Shown here one piece after another: positions 8,124-18,210 of a DNA stretch of 36,119 bases. Each line of letters begins with the position of its first letter. The first letter of the stretch is position 1. A program made the position numbers and the translations under genes. This DNA comes from an uncultured Eubacteriales bacterium. Its GTDB lineage: Bacteria; Bacillota; Clostridia; Oscillospirales; Oscillospiraceae. The stretch spans positions 1 through 36,119 of the forward strand of contig USEU01000016.1 in NCBI GenBank assembly GCA_900553805.1, written 5' to 3'. Below the pieces are notes generated by a model. That model was given only the letters and a program-made list of their open reading frames with translations. It was not told where the DNA came from and did not search any database.

Positions 8124-8145
8124 CTGGGGCGGGAAACCGTCCCAG
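8124..8145 (+). other. GAAA-tetraloop hairpin after oppA
   Basis: A 9-bp stem (8124-8132 with 8137-8145, one G-U pair) is closed by GAAA. It lies 27 bp after the oppA stop and has no T-run. Such hairpins commonly protect the abundant binding-protein message from 3' exonucleases, allowing oppA to exceed the permease genes; that role is inferred. Confidence 0.5.
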
Positions 8146-8187
8146 ATGACTGCGCTTTATAAGGGCTTCACGAAGCAGAAAATTAAT

Positions 8188-8224
8188 GGTTGGAGGATGG
8201 GCCATTAAGTCCATCCTCCTTACC
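8188..8224 (+). other. Second hairpin between oppA and oppB
   Basis: Perfect 9-bp arms (8192-8200 and 8211-8219), extended by GGT/ACC, with a 10-nt loop. There is no T-run after it. It lies 22 bp before oppB and probably takes part in differential expression within the operon. Confidence 0.5.
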
Positions 8225-8246
8225 ACATATATATGGGTGTGGTATT

Positions 8247-9815
8247 ATGACAAAATATTTAATTAACAGAATACTGAGAAGCATTGTCTCCGTCTTCCTG
8301 GTTGTGGCGCTGGTAATGGTTCTTATCTACTCTCTGATGGACAGAAACCTGATTTTTGCGCAGGATCCGCTTTACACCAAGCAGTCCAACAACCAGAAAG
8401 AGGCCTATAAGTACCGCAAGTGGGAGGAATACGGATACCTGGACTATGTTCCCTATGCGGATTGGCTGAATGAACGGGTGAAGAACGGCACGCTCACCAA
8501 GGAAGAGCGGGACGCCGTGATCAAATTCGGCGTCAAGCCCAGCGAGGATAAGCCCGAGGTGGCGGAAATGGTCGCTGAATTCACCAAATACTATGAATCC
8601 CAGGGCTATACCGTGGTGCGTCTGAACGCCATGAAGAGCGGCAAAAAATACAAGCCCGGCGGAAATGAGCAGCTGTTTGCCTACAAGGATAAGCCGCTGA
8701 TCAACCGCGTAGCCACCTATTTCGGCGGCCTGCTCACCGTGGATAACATCCACAGAGTGCAGGAGGATATCGGCGAAAGAAAGCTGACCTTTACTTTGAA
8801 AGACCCTGTGTACGGCGGAGAAAAGTTCGCCCCTGCCATCATCGGCAACGGTACGCTGCATAAGTACCTGCTGTATACAGACAATATATTCCCCTTTGTC
8901 CATCAGAACCTGCTCACGCTGAGTCTGGGCAAATCCTATGTGGAGTACGCGGGCATCGACGTGTTCACCGTCATGACCCGGACCCAGGGCTCCTATGTGA
9001 AATCCACCGTGACCTATCCCACCGGCCATGTGGAGGAGAGTGCTGATGACCTGCACACCGCTACCTATGTGGCAGGCTCCCGGGAGGCAAGCTCCCTGGC
9101 CTCCGAGCGGTTCACCGACGACTATACCAACGTGGGCACCGTGGACAACAACATGTCCAAGATGGGCTTCTCCTTTGTCATCGGCATCATTGCAACTCTG
9201 ATCGCCTACCTGCTGGGCGTGCCTCTGGGCATCGTCATGGCCCGGAACAAGGACCGCCTGGTGGATAAGATCGGCACATTCTATATCGTGTTCATCATGG
9301 CGGTGCCGTCCCTTGCCTATATCTTCATGTTCAAGGCCTTCGGCGGCGCGCTTGGCCTGCCCACCACCTTCGACATGGAGTCCAACAACAAGCTGATGTT
9401 CGTGCTGCCCGTCATTTCCCTGGCCCTGCCCTCCATCGGCAACCTGATGAAGTGGATGCGCCGGTATATGATCGACCAGATGAATTCCGACTACGTGAAA
9501 TTCGCCCGGTCCGGCGGCCTGTCCGAGGGTGAGATCTTCAGCAAGCACATCATGAAGAACGCCATCATCCCCATTGCCCATGGCCTGCCCGCCAGTGTGC
9601 TGGGCGCGCTCACCGGCGCGATCATCACCGAGCGTGTGTATGTGGTTCCCGGCGCGGGCAATCTGCTGACCAAGGCCATCAACAACTATGACAACGGCGT
9701 GATCGTGGGCATGACCCTGTTCTATGCCACCCTGAGCGTTATCTCCATCATTCTGGGCGACGTGGTAATGAGCCTGGTTGACCCCAGAATCTCCTTCTCC
9801 TCGAAAGCTAGGTGA
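8247..9815 (+). CDS. oppB: Oligopeptide ABC transporter permease, AmiC/OppB type
   Basis: A 522-residue inner-membrane permease of the binding-protein-dependent family. The start is the ATG at 8247; the 19 codons of open frame upstream overlap the intergenic hairpin. One N-terminal helix (~10-32) is followed by a large extracytoplasmic segment (~33-295), as in streptococcal AmiC (about 500 residues) and unlike the ~310-residue E. coli OppB. Five further helices follow. The ATPase-docking EAA loop is visible at about 410-440 (FARSGGLSEGEIFSKHIMKN). It pairs with OppC to form the channel. Its TGA stop overlaps the Shine-Dalgarno sequence of oppC. Confidence 0.92.
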   Translation: MTKYLINRILRSIVSVFLVVALVMVLIYSLMDRNLIFAQDPLYTKQSNNQKEAYKYRKWEEYGYLDYVPYADWLNERVKNGTLTKEERDAVIKFGVKPSEDKPEVAEMVAEFTKYYESQGYTVVRLNAMKSGKKYKPGGNEQLFAYKDKPLINRVATYFGGLLTVDNIHRVQEDIGERKLTFTLKDPVYGGEKFAPAIIGNGTLHKYLLYTDNIFPFVHQNLLTLSLGKSYVEYAGIDVFTVMTRTQGSYVKSTVTYPTGHVEESADDLHTATYVAGSREASSLASERFTDDYTNVGTVDNNMSKMGFSFVIGIIATLIAYLLGVPLGIVMARNKDRLVDKIGTFYIVFIMAVPSLAYIFMFKAFGGALGLPTTFDMESNNKLMFVLPVISLALPSIGNLMKWMRRYMIDQMNSDYVKFARSGGLSEGEIFSKHIMKNAIIPIAHGLPASVLGALTGAIITERVYVVPGAGNLLTKAINNYDNGVIVGMTLFYATLSVISIILGDVVMSLVDPRISFSSKAR

Positions 9816-9820
9816 TTGAA

Positions 9821-10798
9821 ATGAAAAATGAACAAGTGAATCTGGACGACCTGGGCTTTACCGAGCAGGAGCTGTTCTCCCACGTGGACAACGACGTGGA
9901 CAGCGCCGAGAAGATCACTGCCCCCCGCTATTCCTACTGGAAGAGCGTGTTCCGGGTGTTCTTCAAGAAAAAGATCAACATCGTGGTGCTGTGCCTGCTG
10001 GCCATTGTGATTTTCATCGCCTATATCTATCCGCTGATCTCCAACTATGACGCCTACCAGAACCTGCTGGACTCCGGCGCGAAGCATCTGCGCCCCCTGG
10101 CCGCCATGCAGAGGTTCGGCTATAACCTGCACTGGATCCTGGGTACCGGCGCTTCCGGCAACTCCACCTTCGACGCCGTGTGGAGCGGCGCGAAGATCTC
10201 CATCTCCCTGGCCTTCATGTGCGCCCTGATCAATATGACCGTGGGCGTGGTGATCGGCGCCATCTGGGGTTTCTCCAAGAAGATGGACGTGTTCATGACC
10301 GAGGTTTATAACATCATCGGCAACGTGCCCTATGTGCTGTTCGTCTCCGTGATGGTGCTGGTGTTCTCCCCCAGCTTCTGGACCATGGTGTTTGCCCTGA
10401 CCATCACCGGCTGGCTGAGCATCGCCTACTTCATCCGCACCCAGGTGGTCATCATCCGCGACCGGGAATATAACCTGGCCTCCCGTTGCCTGGGTACCTC
10501 CACCATGACCATCGCCATGAAGAATATCCTGCCCTTCATGACCTCTGTGATCGTCACGCTGGCGGCCACCGAGATCCCCTCCTATATTTCCTATGAGGTG
10601 TTCCTCAGCTTCCTGGGCATGGGCATGTCCGATATGTCCCTGGGCAAGCTGATCGGCGCGGCACAGAGCGCCATGGTCACCCCCGGCTGGGAATTTGAGT
10701 TCTGGAGCCCCGTGGTGGTGGTGTCCATCATCACCGTGGTGCTGTACGTGGTTGGCCAGAATCTGGGCGACGCATCCGACCCCAGGACCCACATGTAG
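9821..10798 (+). CDS. oppC: Oligopeptide ABC transporter permease, AmiD/OppC type
   Basis: A 325-residue second permease. I chose the ATG at 9821 because AGGTGA (9810-9815) sits 5 nt upstream; an in-frame GTG at 9812 would overlap that site. It has an N-terminal cytoplasmic stretch, a first helix at about 55-75 followed by a short outer segment, then a BPD_transp_1 domain with an EAA-type loop (YNLASRCLGTSTMTIAMKN). It ends in D-P-R-T-H-M, close to the usual OppC ending. It forms the heterodimeric channel with OppB. Confidence 0.92.
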   Translation: MKNEQVNLDDLGFTEQELFSHVDNDVDSAEKITAPRYSYWKSVFRVFFKKKINIVVLCLLAIVIFIAYIYPLISNYDAYQNLLDSGAKHLRPLAAMQRFGYNLHWILGTGASGNSTFDAVWSGAKISISLAFMCALINMTVGVVIGAIWGFSKKMDVFMTEVYNIIGNVPYVLFVSVMVLVFSPSFWTMVFALTITGWLSIAYFIRTQVVIIRDREYNLASRCLGTSTMTIAMKNILPFMTSVIVTLAATEIPSYISYEVFLSFLGMGMSDMSLGKLIGAAQSAMVTPGWEFEFWSPVVVVSIITVVLYVVGQNLGDASDPRTHM

Positions 10799-10807
10799 GA
10801 GGACGGT

Positions 10808-12556
10808 ATGGAAGAGAAAAAAGTTCTGTTGTCCGTTCAGGACCTGGTTGTCAAGTTCCACGTCCGCGGCAGAGTCCTCACCGCCATCCGGGGCATCTCC
10901 CTGGATATCTATGAAAATGAGTCCATCGCCATCGTGGGCGAGTCCGGCTCCGGCAAGTCCGTGTTTACCAAAACCTTCGCCAATATGCTGGATTCCAACG
11001 GCTTTGTGGATCAGGGCAAGATCATCTTCTCCGACGACACCCTGGCAGATTTCAAGATCACCCTGGGGCCTGCCCAGCACCGCATGATCCAGCGCCTGGC
11101 CCAGCGCCTGGACGGGTATTCCCGCCTGGAAAACGGCGGCGATATTTACAAGCAGATGAAGTGCATGGAGTCCGAGGCCAAGCAGCGCAAGACCCTGACC
11201 GAGGACGAGGAAAAGGAATTTACCGCCAAGCTGGACGAGCTGCGCTACCAGCGGGCGGAGACCTTCAACCTGAAGCAGACCTTCGACCCTAAGAAGGAGA
11301 AGGATAAGATCCATCGGGCGTCTGCCAAGCTCTCTGAGCTGGACCGTCAGATCAAGGAGGCGGAGGCCCAGAAGAAGGCCACCGTCAAGGCCCGCACCAC
11401 CGCCGCCAAGCAGGATGAAGCCTATCGGGCGGACTACGCCAAGAAGATGGACGAGCTGAAGAAGCAGTATGCTGCCGCAACCTCCGCTCCCGTCACCCAG
11501 GAGCAGAAGGACCGCAATGTCCAGCTGGCCAAGGAGATCTACCTGTCCATCGGCCGGTATGATTTCGTTACCCGCCAGAAGATCCTGACCAAGCTCATGC
11601 CCTGCCTGAAGGAGGCCATGCGCCAGGGCCTGGACCTGAGCCGCGACGACGTGCGCAACGATGTATTCGCCCCCGCCATCTACCGGGTGAAGCTGCTGGA
11701 CGAGACGCCGGACAGGCTCCATGGCAAGTGCATCTTCGACCTGGCCAACATCAAGTACCAGAAGGACCTGGCCCAGATCCGCGGCAAGCGGATCGCCACC
11801 GTGTTCCAGGACCCCATGACTTCTCTGAACCCCATCCTCACCATCGGCGACCAGATCTCCTCCATCATCCTCAAGCATCAGCAGTGCTCCGAGACGGAGG
11901 CCAGGATCCGGGCCATTGAGCTGATGAAGAAGGTGGGCATCCCCAACGCCGAGAACCGCTACGACGATTACCCCTTCCAGTATTCCGGCGGCATGCGGCA
12001 GAGAATCGTTATTGCCATCGCCCTGTCCTGCCAGCCCAAAATCCTGATCTGCGACGAGCCGACCACCGCGTTGGATGTGACCATCCAGGCGCAGATCCTG
12101 AAGCTGATTAAGGACTTGCAGAAGGAATTCGGCTACACCATCGTGTTCATCACCCACGACCTGGGCGTTGTGTCCAACATCGCCGACCGGGTGGCCGTGC
12201 TGTATGCCGGTCAGATCGTGGAGCTGGGCACCGTGGAGGAGGTCTTCTATGATCCCCGCCATCCCTACACCTGGGCCATGCTTTCCAGCCTGCCCCAGCT
12301 GGCCCAGCGCAATACCGAGCTGTATTCCATCACCGGCACGCCCCCGTCCCTGTACAACACCATCGTGGGCGACCCCTTTGCGCCCCGTAACCCGTACTGC
12401 CTGAAGATCGATACGCTGATGGATGCTCCCATGTTCCAGGTGAGCCCGACCCACTTCGCTAAGACATGGCTGCTGGATCCCAGAGCACCCAAGATCGAAA
12501 AGCCCGAGGCCATCCAGAACCTTCATGAGAAGCTCCTGGCTGCCTTCAATATCTGA
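10808..12556 (+). CDS. oppD: Oligopeptide ABC transporter ATPase, AmiE/OppD type with large insertion
   Basis: 582 residues, against about 355 for streptococcal AmiE. Walker A is GESGSGKS at 44-51, the signature YSGGMRQR lies near 391, Walker B ending in D-E-P lies near 413, and the H-loop is T-H-D. The C-terminal OppD/F extension ends in a K-T-W-L-L-D-P-R block. Between the strand after Walker A (~75) and the Q-loop region ([14 protein letters not shown], ~333) there is an insertion of about 230 residues. It is rich in Lys, Glu and Ala and predicted to be largely helical or coiled-coil. The inserted part has the same GC-rich codon style as the rest. The ATPase core is intact, so it should power peptide uptake. 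AGGAGG lies 5 nt before the ATG. Confidence 0.92.
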   Translation: MEEKKVLLSVQDLVVKFHVRGRVLTAIRGISLDIYENESIAIVGESGSGKSVFTKTFANMLDSNGFVDQGKIIFSDDTLADFKITLGPAQHRMIQRLAQRLDGYSRLENGGDIYKQMKCMESEAKQRKTLTEDEEKEFTAKLDELRYQRAETFNLKQTFDPKKEKDKIHRASAKLSELDRQIKEAEAQKKATVKARTTAAKQDEAYRADYAKKMDELKKQYAAATSAPVTQEQKDRNVQLAKEIYLSIGRYDFVTRQKILTKLMPCLKEAMRQGLDLSRDDVRNDVFAPAIYRVKLLDETPDRLHGKCIFDLANIKYQKDLAQIRGKRIATVFQDPMTSLNPILTIGDQISSIILKHQQCSETEARIRAIELMKKVGIPNAENRYDDYPFQYSGGMRQRIVIAIALSCQPKILICDEPTTALDVTIQAQILKLIKDLQKEFGYTIVFITHDLGVVSNIADRVAVLYAGQIVELGTVEEVFYDPRHPYTWAMLSSLPQLAQRNTELYSITGTPPSLYNTIVGDPFAPRNPYCLKIDTLMDAPMFQVSPTHFAKTWLLDPRAPKIEKPEAIQNLHEKLLAAFNI

Positions 12557-12573
12557 TAAGGAGGTTATGCATC

Positions 12574-13872
12574 GTGAGCAATGTACAAGAGGCAACTGCC
12601 AGACATTTTCCGGAGCATGGCCCCATCGACCCCAAGACCGGCAAAGAGGTGCTGCTGTCCCTGAAGAATGTGGACATCACCTTCGGCAAGGGGGACAAGG
12701 CGCTGAAGGCCGTCAGCAATGCTTCCTTTGATATCTACAAGGGGGAGACCTTTTCCCTGATCGGCGAGTCCGGCTCCGGCAAGACCACCATTGGCCGCGC
12801 CGTGATCCGGGTCAACCCCTGCTCTGCCGGTGAGATCCTCTACAAGGGCGTCCGCATTTCCGGCAAGATCCCCCACAGCCTGGACCGGGAGGTCATCCGC
12901 AATATCCAGATGGTGTTCCAGGATCCCGCCGCGTCTCTGAACGAGCGGGCCACCGTGGACTATATCATCTCCGAGGGCCTGTATAACTTCCACCTGTATA
13001 AGGATGAGGCCGACCGGGTGCGCAAGGTGGACAGCATGATCAAGGAAGTCGGTCTGCTGCCGGAGCACCTGACCCGCTATCCCCACGAGTTCTCCGGCGG
13101 TCAGCGCCAGAGAATCGGTCTGGCCCGCGCCATGGTCATGGAGCCGGAGCTGGTGGTGGCTGACGAGCCGATCTCCGCGCTGGACGTGTCCATCCGCGCC
13201 CAGGTGTTGAACCTTCTGAAAAAGTTCCAGAGGGAAGAGGGCACCACCTACCTCTTCATCGCCCATGACTTGTCCATCGTTCGGTTCATCTCCGACCGCA
13301 TCGGCATCATCTATAAGGGCAACATCGTGGAGGTGGCCGAGGCTGAGGAGCTGTTCGACTATCCCATGCACCCGTACACCCAAAGCCTGATCTCCGCCAT
13401 CCCCATCCCCGACCCCGTGCTGGAGAAGAACAAGGAGCTGTTCACCTACGACCCCAGCATCCACGACTACTCCGTGGACAAGCCGGAGATGGTGGACATC
13501 GGCAACAACCACTATGTCTACGGCAACAAGGCGGAGATCGAGCGCTACAAGAAGCTCCGCGCCGAGGGCAAGAAGATCAAGTCCATTACCATCCTCACCC
13601 CCGAGGAGAAGGCAAAGCGGGACGCCGAGCGCGAGAGCGTGCCCACCGGCGAGGTGGTTCTGGATCACCCCGTCCACGATACCGGCAGCTTCTGGTATAA
13701 GTTCCTGGCGTTCTTCCTGCCCATCCTGGGCCTGCTGGCCGGGCAGATTTTCAAGGCCAAGAATTATATCAACAATTTCAAGGCGCTGAAAAAGGGCGCC
13801 ATCGTCGGCCTGATATTCCGGCTGGTGGTCCTGCTTCTGTTTGGCCTGCTGCTGATCCTGGCTGTGATTTAG
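12574..13872 (+). CDS. oppF: Oligopeptide ABC transporter ATPase, AmiF/OppF type with C-terminal membrane tail
   Basis: 432 residues from a GTG start, with AAGGAGG 9 nt upstream; a nearby ATG (12567) is out of frame. Walker A GESGSGKT lies at about 63-70, the signature FSGGQRQRI near 172, and Walker B is VVADEP followed by S-A-L-D-V. The OppF C-terminal block runs to [10 protein letters not shown]. Streptococcal AmiF ends about there (~308 residues). Here about 100 more residues follow: a basic linker and two hydrophobic helices (about 370-392 and 407-431). A membrane-anchored peptide-transporter ATPase is unusual. It forms the ATPase heterodimer with OppD. Confidence 0.92.
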   Translation: MSNVQEATARHFPEHGPIDPKTGKEVLLSLKNVDITFGKGDKALKAVSNASFDIYKGETFSLIGESGSGKTTIGRAVIRVNPCSAGEILYKGVRISGKIPHSLDREVIRNIQMVFQDPAASLNERATVDYIISEGLYNFHLYKDEADRVRKVDSMIKEVGLLPEHLTRYPHEFSGGQRQRIGLARAMVMEPELVVADEPISALDVSIRAQVLNLLKKFQREEGTTYLFIAHDLSIVRFISDRIGIIYKGNIVEVAEAEELFDYPMHPYTQSLISAIPIPDPVLEKNKELFTYDPSIHDYSVDKPEMVDIGNNHYVYGNKAEIERYKKLRAEGKKIKSITILTPEEKAKRDAERESVPTGEVVLDHPVHDTGSFWYKFLAFFLPILGLLAGQIFKAKNYINNFKALKKGAIVGLIFRLVVLLLFGLLLILAVI

Positions 13873-13884
13873 ATGTTATCCCTT

Positions 13885-13913
13885 CGTGGCTGCCCTGCTT
13901 TGGGGCAGCCACG
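13885..13913 (+). terminator. Hairpin after oppF
   Basis: A perfect 11-bp stem (13885-13895 with 13903-13913) with a 7-nt loop lies 12 bp after the oppF stop. The bases after it are not T-rich, so termination may be partial and the next gene may be reached by read-through. Confidence 0.55.
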
Positions 13914-13940
13914 TTGCGGTATTGCGGAAAGGAGCATGCT

Positions 13941-15131
13941 ATGTCCCGTTATGCCCGAAGAAGAGAGCCCAATCTCCCCCGGAAGCAGCGCATCGAGCTG
14001 GGGGAGGTCAATGTACCTCTGCGCGCCCTGCTGCTGGGCATCGCACTGCTGGTGGCGGCGCTGGCCTTTGGCAGCGTCATCAACCAGCGCCTGGCGGTGC
14101 GGTCCGGCTGGCAGGAAATCGAGGCCGCCAATCCCCAGACCGTTGCCCACCAGGCCTTTCAGTTCTCCTATGACCTGGGGGCGGGGGAGCAGTCCGCCCG
14201 GGAAGAGCTGCGGGCCGTGACGGCGGTGTATACAGACGCTTTGGATACAGCTTACCGCGCCCTGTCCGGCGAGACCATCGAGGGCGTGAGCAATCTGGCG
14301 GTGCTGAACAGCCAGCCCAATACCGCCGTGCAGGTAGACCCGGCGCTGTACGCCGCCCTGGAGGCGGTGCAGCTTTCCGGCAGCCGCTACGTGTACCTGG
14401 CCCCGCTGATGCAGCAGTACGATGCCCTGTTCGCTTGCAGCTACGATGAGGAAGCCGCCCTCTATGACCCGGCCCGGGACGAGGGCGCGGCGGAATTTGC
14501 CGCCCGGATCGCCGCCTTTGCCGCTGATCCAACCAGCATTCAGCTGGAGCTGCTGGGAGAGAACCGGGTCAGCCTGACCGTTTCCTCGGAATATCTGGAT
14601 TACGCCGCCGAAAACGAGCTGGAGACGCTGGTGGACTTCGGCATTCTGCGCAGCGCCTTCCTCTGCGACGCCGCGGCGGACGCGCTGGCAGAGCGGGGCT
14701 ACTGCCGGGGCGTGGTGTCCAGCCTGGACGGCTACGCCCGGAATCTGAGCGGCGAAAAATTCGGCGTGAATCTCTTTGACCGCGTGGACGGCACCGTCAC
14801 CGCCCTGGGCAGCGTGACCTATACGGCCCCCGCTGCCCTGGTGATCTGCCGGGCGTTCCCTGCCTCGGCCCAGGAAAAGACCCGCTTCTATACCTATGCC
14901 GACGGCACTGTGATCCCCCCCTATCTGAATGCCTCCGGCCTGCCCAGCGCCGCCGCGCCGAATCTCGTCACCCTGTCCCGTGAGGACAGCGTGGCCGCCC
15001 TGGCCCTGCGTACCGTGGCCGCCTTCGCCGAGGCGGACGCCGAATTCCCGACGCTCACCGCCTTCTCCTGGGCCAGCGTCCGGGACGGAGCAATCGTCAC
15101 CCACGGCTCGGATTTCCAGCTGGGACAATAA
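13941..15131 (+). CDS. Membrane-anchored, degenerate ApbE-like protein
   Basis: 396 residues from the ATG at 13941, where AAAGGAG sits 6 nt upstream; nine upstream codons lack a better site. A basic N-terminus and one helix (about 27-47) anchor it, with the rest outside. The pattern of the outer domain follows ApbE flavin transferases: an early helix with D-A-L-D-T-A-Y-R-A-L-S-G-E, then V-D-P-A-L-Y-A-A-L, then the V-D-F-G...A-D-A-L-A-E-R-G-Y stretch where ApbE has its glycine-rich core. The glycine-rich motif and the H-x-x-D-P-x-T-G segment are not recognisable, so it is probably inactive as a flavin transferase. It is a candidate binding or structural protein. The family call is by pattern only. 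Confidence 0.7.
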   Translation: MSRYARRREPNLPRKQRIELGEVNVPLRALLLGIALLVAALAFGSVINQRLAVRSGWQEIEAANPQTVAHQAFQFSYDLGAGEQSAREELRAVTAVYTDALDTAYRALSGETIEGVSNLAVLNSQPNTAVQVDPALYAALEAVQLSGSRYVYLAPLMQQYDALFACSYDEEAALYDPARDEGAAEFAARIAAFAADPTSIQLELLGENRVSLTVSSEYLDYAAENELETLVDFGILRSAFLCDAAADALAERGYCRGVVSSLDGYARNLSGEKFGVNLFDRVDGTVTALGSVTYTAPAALVICRAFPASAQEKTRFYTYADGTVIPPYLNASGLPSAAAPNLVTLSREDSVAALALRTVAAFAEADAEFPTLTAFSWASVRDGAIVTHGSDFQLGQ

Positions 15132-15138
15132 GACACCG

Positions 15139-15168
15139 AAAGAGCTGCCATCACCGGCAGCTCTTTTC
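15139..15168 (+). terminator. Intrinsic terminator after the ApbE-like gene
   Basis: An 11-bp stem (15139-15149 with 15156-15166) rich in A at its base and followed by T's, 7 bp after the stop codon. Confidence 0.8.
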
Positions 15169-15239
15169 TCATCCCCAAACGTCTTTCCAGGGTGGCAGGA
15201 ACGGAAATTGTAAACAAATTATTTTTTATCAAAACGCCC

Positions 15240-15267
15240 TTGACATTTTCCCAAAACAGGGTATAGT
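15240..15267 (+). promoter_or_regulatory. Promoter of clpB
   Basis: -35 TTGACA (15240-15245), a 16-nt spacer and -10 TATAGT (15262-15267). The CIRCE operator begins 14 bp downstream, where a bound repressor would block initiation. Confidence 0.85.
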
Positions 15268-15281
15268 GTGGTTAAAAGAAA

Positions 15282-15308
15282 TTAGCACTCGAGATACGAG
15301 AGTGCTAA
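15282..15308 (+). promoter_or_regulatory. CIRCE operator (HrcA binding site)
   Basis: The exact CIRCE consensus is present: TTAGCACTC, nine bases, GAGTGCTAA. HrcA binds this element and represses heat-shock genes under normal temperature. Its place between promoter and clpB predicts heat induction. hrcA itself is not in the window. Confidence 0.97.
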
Positions 15309-15328
15309 TTCCGAAAGGAAGGATCGCT

Positions 15329-17935
15329 ATGACATTACAAAACTTCACGCAGAAATCTCAGGAGGCCGTCCAGAACGCGCAGAATTTGGCGATTCGGAAC
15401 AACCATCAGCAATTGGAGCAGATTCATCTGCTTGCCGCACTGCTGCAGCAGGATGGGGGATTGGTTCCCCAGCTGCTGACCAAGATGGGCGTCACCGTTG
15501 AAAGCCTGTCCGCCGCCGCCATGGCGGAGGTCAGCAAGCTCCCCGGCGTCACCGGCGCGCGGGAGGCCGATAAGATCTATATCAGCAATGCCCTGAACCA
15601 GACCCTGGTGGCCGCGCAGGACCGGGCGGAGCACATGAAGGACGAATATGTGTCCGTAGAGCACCTGCTCCTGGGTCTGCTGGACACCGCCGAGGGCAGC
15701 GTAAAGACCCTGTTTGATACCTACCGCATCACCGCCGACGCGGCAATGAAGGCGTTGCTGGCCGTCCGAGGCAATCAGCGGGTGACCACCGACAGCCCGG
15801 AGGGCACCTATGACGCTCTGGAGAAGTACGGCACCGACCTGGTCAAGCGTGCCCGGGAGCAGAAGATGGACCCGGTGATCGGCCGGGACGAGGAGATCCG
15901 AAACGTGGTCCGCATTCTGTCCCGTAAGACGAAGAATAACCCCGTGCTCATCGGTGAGCCTGGCGTGGGCAAGACCGCCATTGTGGAGGGCCTGGCTCAG
16001 CGGATCGTAAAGAAGGAGGTTCCCTCCTCCTTGCAGGACAAGACCATCTTCTCCCTGGATATGGGCGCGCTGGTAGCAGGCGCAAAATACCGGGGCGAAT
16101 TTGAGGAGCGGCTGAAGGCCGTCCTGAATGAGGTGAAGCAGTCCGAGGGCCGCATCCTGCTGTTCATCGATGAGCTGCACACCATCGTAGGCGCGGGCAA
16201 GACCGAGGGCAGCATGGACGCGGGCAACCTGCTCAAGCCCATGCTGGCCCGGGGCGAGCTGCACTGCATCGGCGCGACCACCCTGGACGAATACCGGCAG
16301 TATATCGAGAAGGATCCCGCTCTGGAGCGCCGGTTCCAGCCTGTGATGGTCAATGAGCCCACGGTGGAGGACACCATCGCCATCCTGCGTGGCCTGAAGG
16401 AGCGCTATGAGAACTTCCACGGCGTGAAGATCACGGACCCCGCCATCATTGCCGCCGCCACCCTTTCTCACCGCTATATCACGGATCGGTTCCTCCCGGA
16501 TAAGGCCATCGATCTGATCGACGAAGCCTGCGCCCAGCTGCGCACCGAGCAGGACTCCATGCCCACAGAGCTGGATGCGGTCAACCGCCGGATCATCCAG
16601 CTGCAAATTGAGGAGGAATCCCTGAAGAAGGAGGAGGACGAGCTTTCCAAGAGCCGTCTGGCCCAGATCCGCAAGGAGCTGGCGGAGGAGCAGGAGAGCT
16701 TCAACGCCAAGAAGGCCCAGTGGGAGAATGAGAAGAATTCTCTGGAGAAGGTCCAGCAGCTCCGCAAGGACATTGAAAATCTGAATCTCCAGATCGAAGC
16801 CGCTGAGCAGAACTATGATCTGGGCAAGGCCGCCGAACTGAAGTATGGCCGTCTGCCCCAGCTCCAGAAGGAGCTGGAGGAGCAGGAGCGCCGCAACCAG
16901 CAGAGCGGCGACAGCGCCCTGCTCCACGAAAAGGTCACCGATGAGGAGATCGCGAAGATCGTGGAGCGCTGGACTGGCATTCCCGTCAGCCGCCTGGTCC
17001 AGGGTGAGCGGGAGAAGCTTCTGAACCTGGAAAATATCCTGCACAAGCGGGTGGTGGGCCAGGACGAGGCCGTCACCGCCGTCACCGAGGCCATCCAGCG
17101 CAGCCGCGCCGGCATCCAGGACCCCAACCGGCCCATCGGCTCCTTCCTGTTCCTGGGCCCCACAGGCGTGGGCAAGACGGAGCTGGCCAAGGCGCTGGCT
17201 GAGGCGCTGTTTGACGACGAAAGCAACATGATCCGTATTGACATGTCCGAGTATATGGAGAAGTTCTCCGTCAGCCGTCTGATCGGCGCGCCTCCCGGAT
17301 ATGTGGGCTATGATGAGGGCGGTCAGCTGACCGAGGCCGTCCGCCGCAAGCCGTACAGCGTGGTGCTGTTCGACGAGGTGGAGAAGGCCCATCCCGATGT
17401 GTTCAACATCCTCCTGCAGGTGCTGGATGACGGCCGCATCACCGATTCCCAGGGCCGCACCGTGGACTTCAAGAACACCATCCTGATCCTCACCTCCAAC
17501 CTGGGTTCTGAATTCCTGCTGGGCGGCATCGATGCCGAGGGCAGGATCAGCGAAGAGGCCAAGGCGCAGGTGCAGAGCCTGCTGCGCCGCTCCTTCCGCC
17601 CGGAGTTCCTGAACCGGCTCGACGAGATCGTGTTCTACAAGCCTCTGACACGGGAGAACGTGACCAAGATCATTGATCTGCAGATCGATAAGCTCAATGG
17701 CCGCCTGGCCCAGCAGCAGATCAAGTGCGTGGTTACGGAGGCTGCCAAGAGCGCCATCGTGGACGCTGCCTACGACCCCGAGTTCGGTGCCCGTCCCCTG
17801 CGCCGCTACGTGCAGCACACGGTGGAGACCATGCTCAGCAAGCGCATTCTGGAGGGCAATATCCTCCCCGGCCAGACCGTCACCGTGGATTACCAGAACG
17901 GCGAGCTGACTCTGAACGGAGGGACCTCTGAATAA
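15329..17935 (+). CDS. clpB: ATP-dependent chaperone ClpB
   Basis: 868 residues, the normal ClpB length, starting at the ATG at 15329 after AAAGGAAGG. The frame is open upstream, but that part overlaps the operator. The order is: N-domain (two Clp repeats, ~1-145), AAA1 with Walker A GEPGVGKT near 209, a coiled-coil middle domain (~410-525, which distinguishes ClpB from ClpA/C), AAA2 with Walker A GPTGVGKT near 610, and the C-terminal D2-small domain. The hexameric cytoplasmic disaggregase works with DnaK. The last codons (T-S-E-stop) lie inside the left end of a MITE-like element. Confidence 0.97.
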   Translation: MTLQNFTQKSQEAVQNAQNLAIRNNHQQLEQIHLLAALLQQDGGLVPQLLTKMGVTVESLSAAAMAEVSKLPGVTGAREADKIYISNALNQTLVAAQDRAEHMKDEYVSVEHLLLGLLDTAEGSVKTLFDTYRITADAAMKALLAVRGNQRVTTDSPEGTYDALEKYGTDLVKRAREQKMDPVIGRDEEIRNVVRILSRKTKNNPVLIGEPGVGKTAIVEGLAQRIVKKEVPSSLQDKTIFSLDMGALVAGAKYRGEFEERLKAVLNEVKQSEGRILLFIDELHTIVGAGKTEGSMDAGNLLKPMLARGELHCIGATTLDEYRQYIEKDPALERRFQPVMVNEPTVEDTIAILRGLKERYENFHGVKITDPAIIAAATLSHRYITDRFLPDKAIDLIDEACAQLRTEQDSMPTELDAVNRRIIQLQIEEESLKKEEDELSKSRLAQIRKELAEEQESFNAKKAQWENEKNSLEKVQQLRKDIENLNLQIEAAEQNYDLGKAAELKYGRLPQLQKELEEQERRNQQSGDSALLHEKVTDEEIAKIVERWTGIPVSRLVQGEREKLLNLENILHKRVVGQDEAVTAVTEAIQRSRAGIQDPNRPIGSFLFLGPTGVGKTELAKALAEALFDDESNMIRIDMSEYMEKFSVSRLIGAPPGYVGYDEGGQLTEAVRRKPYSVVLFDEVEKAHPDVFNILLQVLDDGRITDSQGRTVDFKNTILILTSNLGSEFLLGGIDAEGRISEEAKAQVQSLLRRSFRPEFLNRLDEIVFYKPLTRENVTKIIDLQIDKLNGRLAQQQIKCVVTEAAKSAIVDAAYDPEFGARPLRRYVQHTVETMLSKRILEGNILPGQTVTVDYQNGELTLNGGTSE

Positions 17936-18000
17936 ATCGCCTTCGGCTGGACGGCGAATCTTTTGCCGCCAGCTCTTGCCGATTTGATCAGAGCTTCCCT
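17921..18000. mobile_element. MITE-like element, copy A
   Basis: About 80 bp with imperfect terminal inverted repeats of about 20 bp: the left end at 17921-17939 pairs with the right end at 17980-18000. It closely resembles the element at 20379-20540 at both ends and in the TCTTTTG core. No transposase is encoded. Its left end overlaps the clpB stop codon. Confidence 0.7.
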
Positions 18001-18017
18001 AAGCGAATTTTACAGGA

Positions 18018-18053
18018 CCCACCCGGGCATTGCCCCGGGTGGGTTTCCTTTTG
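18018..18053 (+). terminator. Intrinsic terminator of clpB
   Basis: A perfect 10-bp GC-rich stem (18018-18027 with 18034-18043) with a 6-nt loop and a following TTTCCTTTT run. Confidence 0.88.
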
Positions 18054-18153
18054 CGGAGCGGAAATGGGTCCGCAAGGTGCACCATTTGAATTGCGGGCAG
18101 CTGTTCCAACTTGGGAAGATTTTACAAAAACGCATAGGAGTTTCAAAAAACAG

Positions 18154-18182
18154 TTGACAATGGACCCCCGCGGCGGTAAAAT
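18154..18182 (+). promoter_or_regulatory. Promoter of glnN
   Basis: -35 TTGACA (18154-18159), a 17-nt spacer and -10 TAAAAT (18177-18182). Transcription should start near 18189, giving a leader of about 100 nt before the glnN ATG. Confidence 0.85.
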
Positions 18183-18210
18183 CCAGGCAAACAAGTTCAT
18201 AACGTACTTA

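Noticed and set aside
8150..8185. Possible third MITE end after oppA, because its minus-strand translation reads LLREALIK as in the MITE ends
   Set aside because: At the base level only about 60 percent of positions agree with the MITE terminal repeat and there is no partner repeat nearby.
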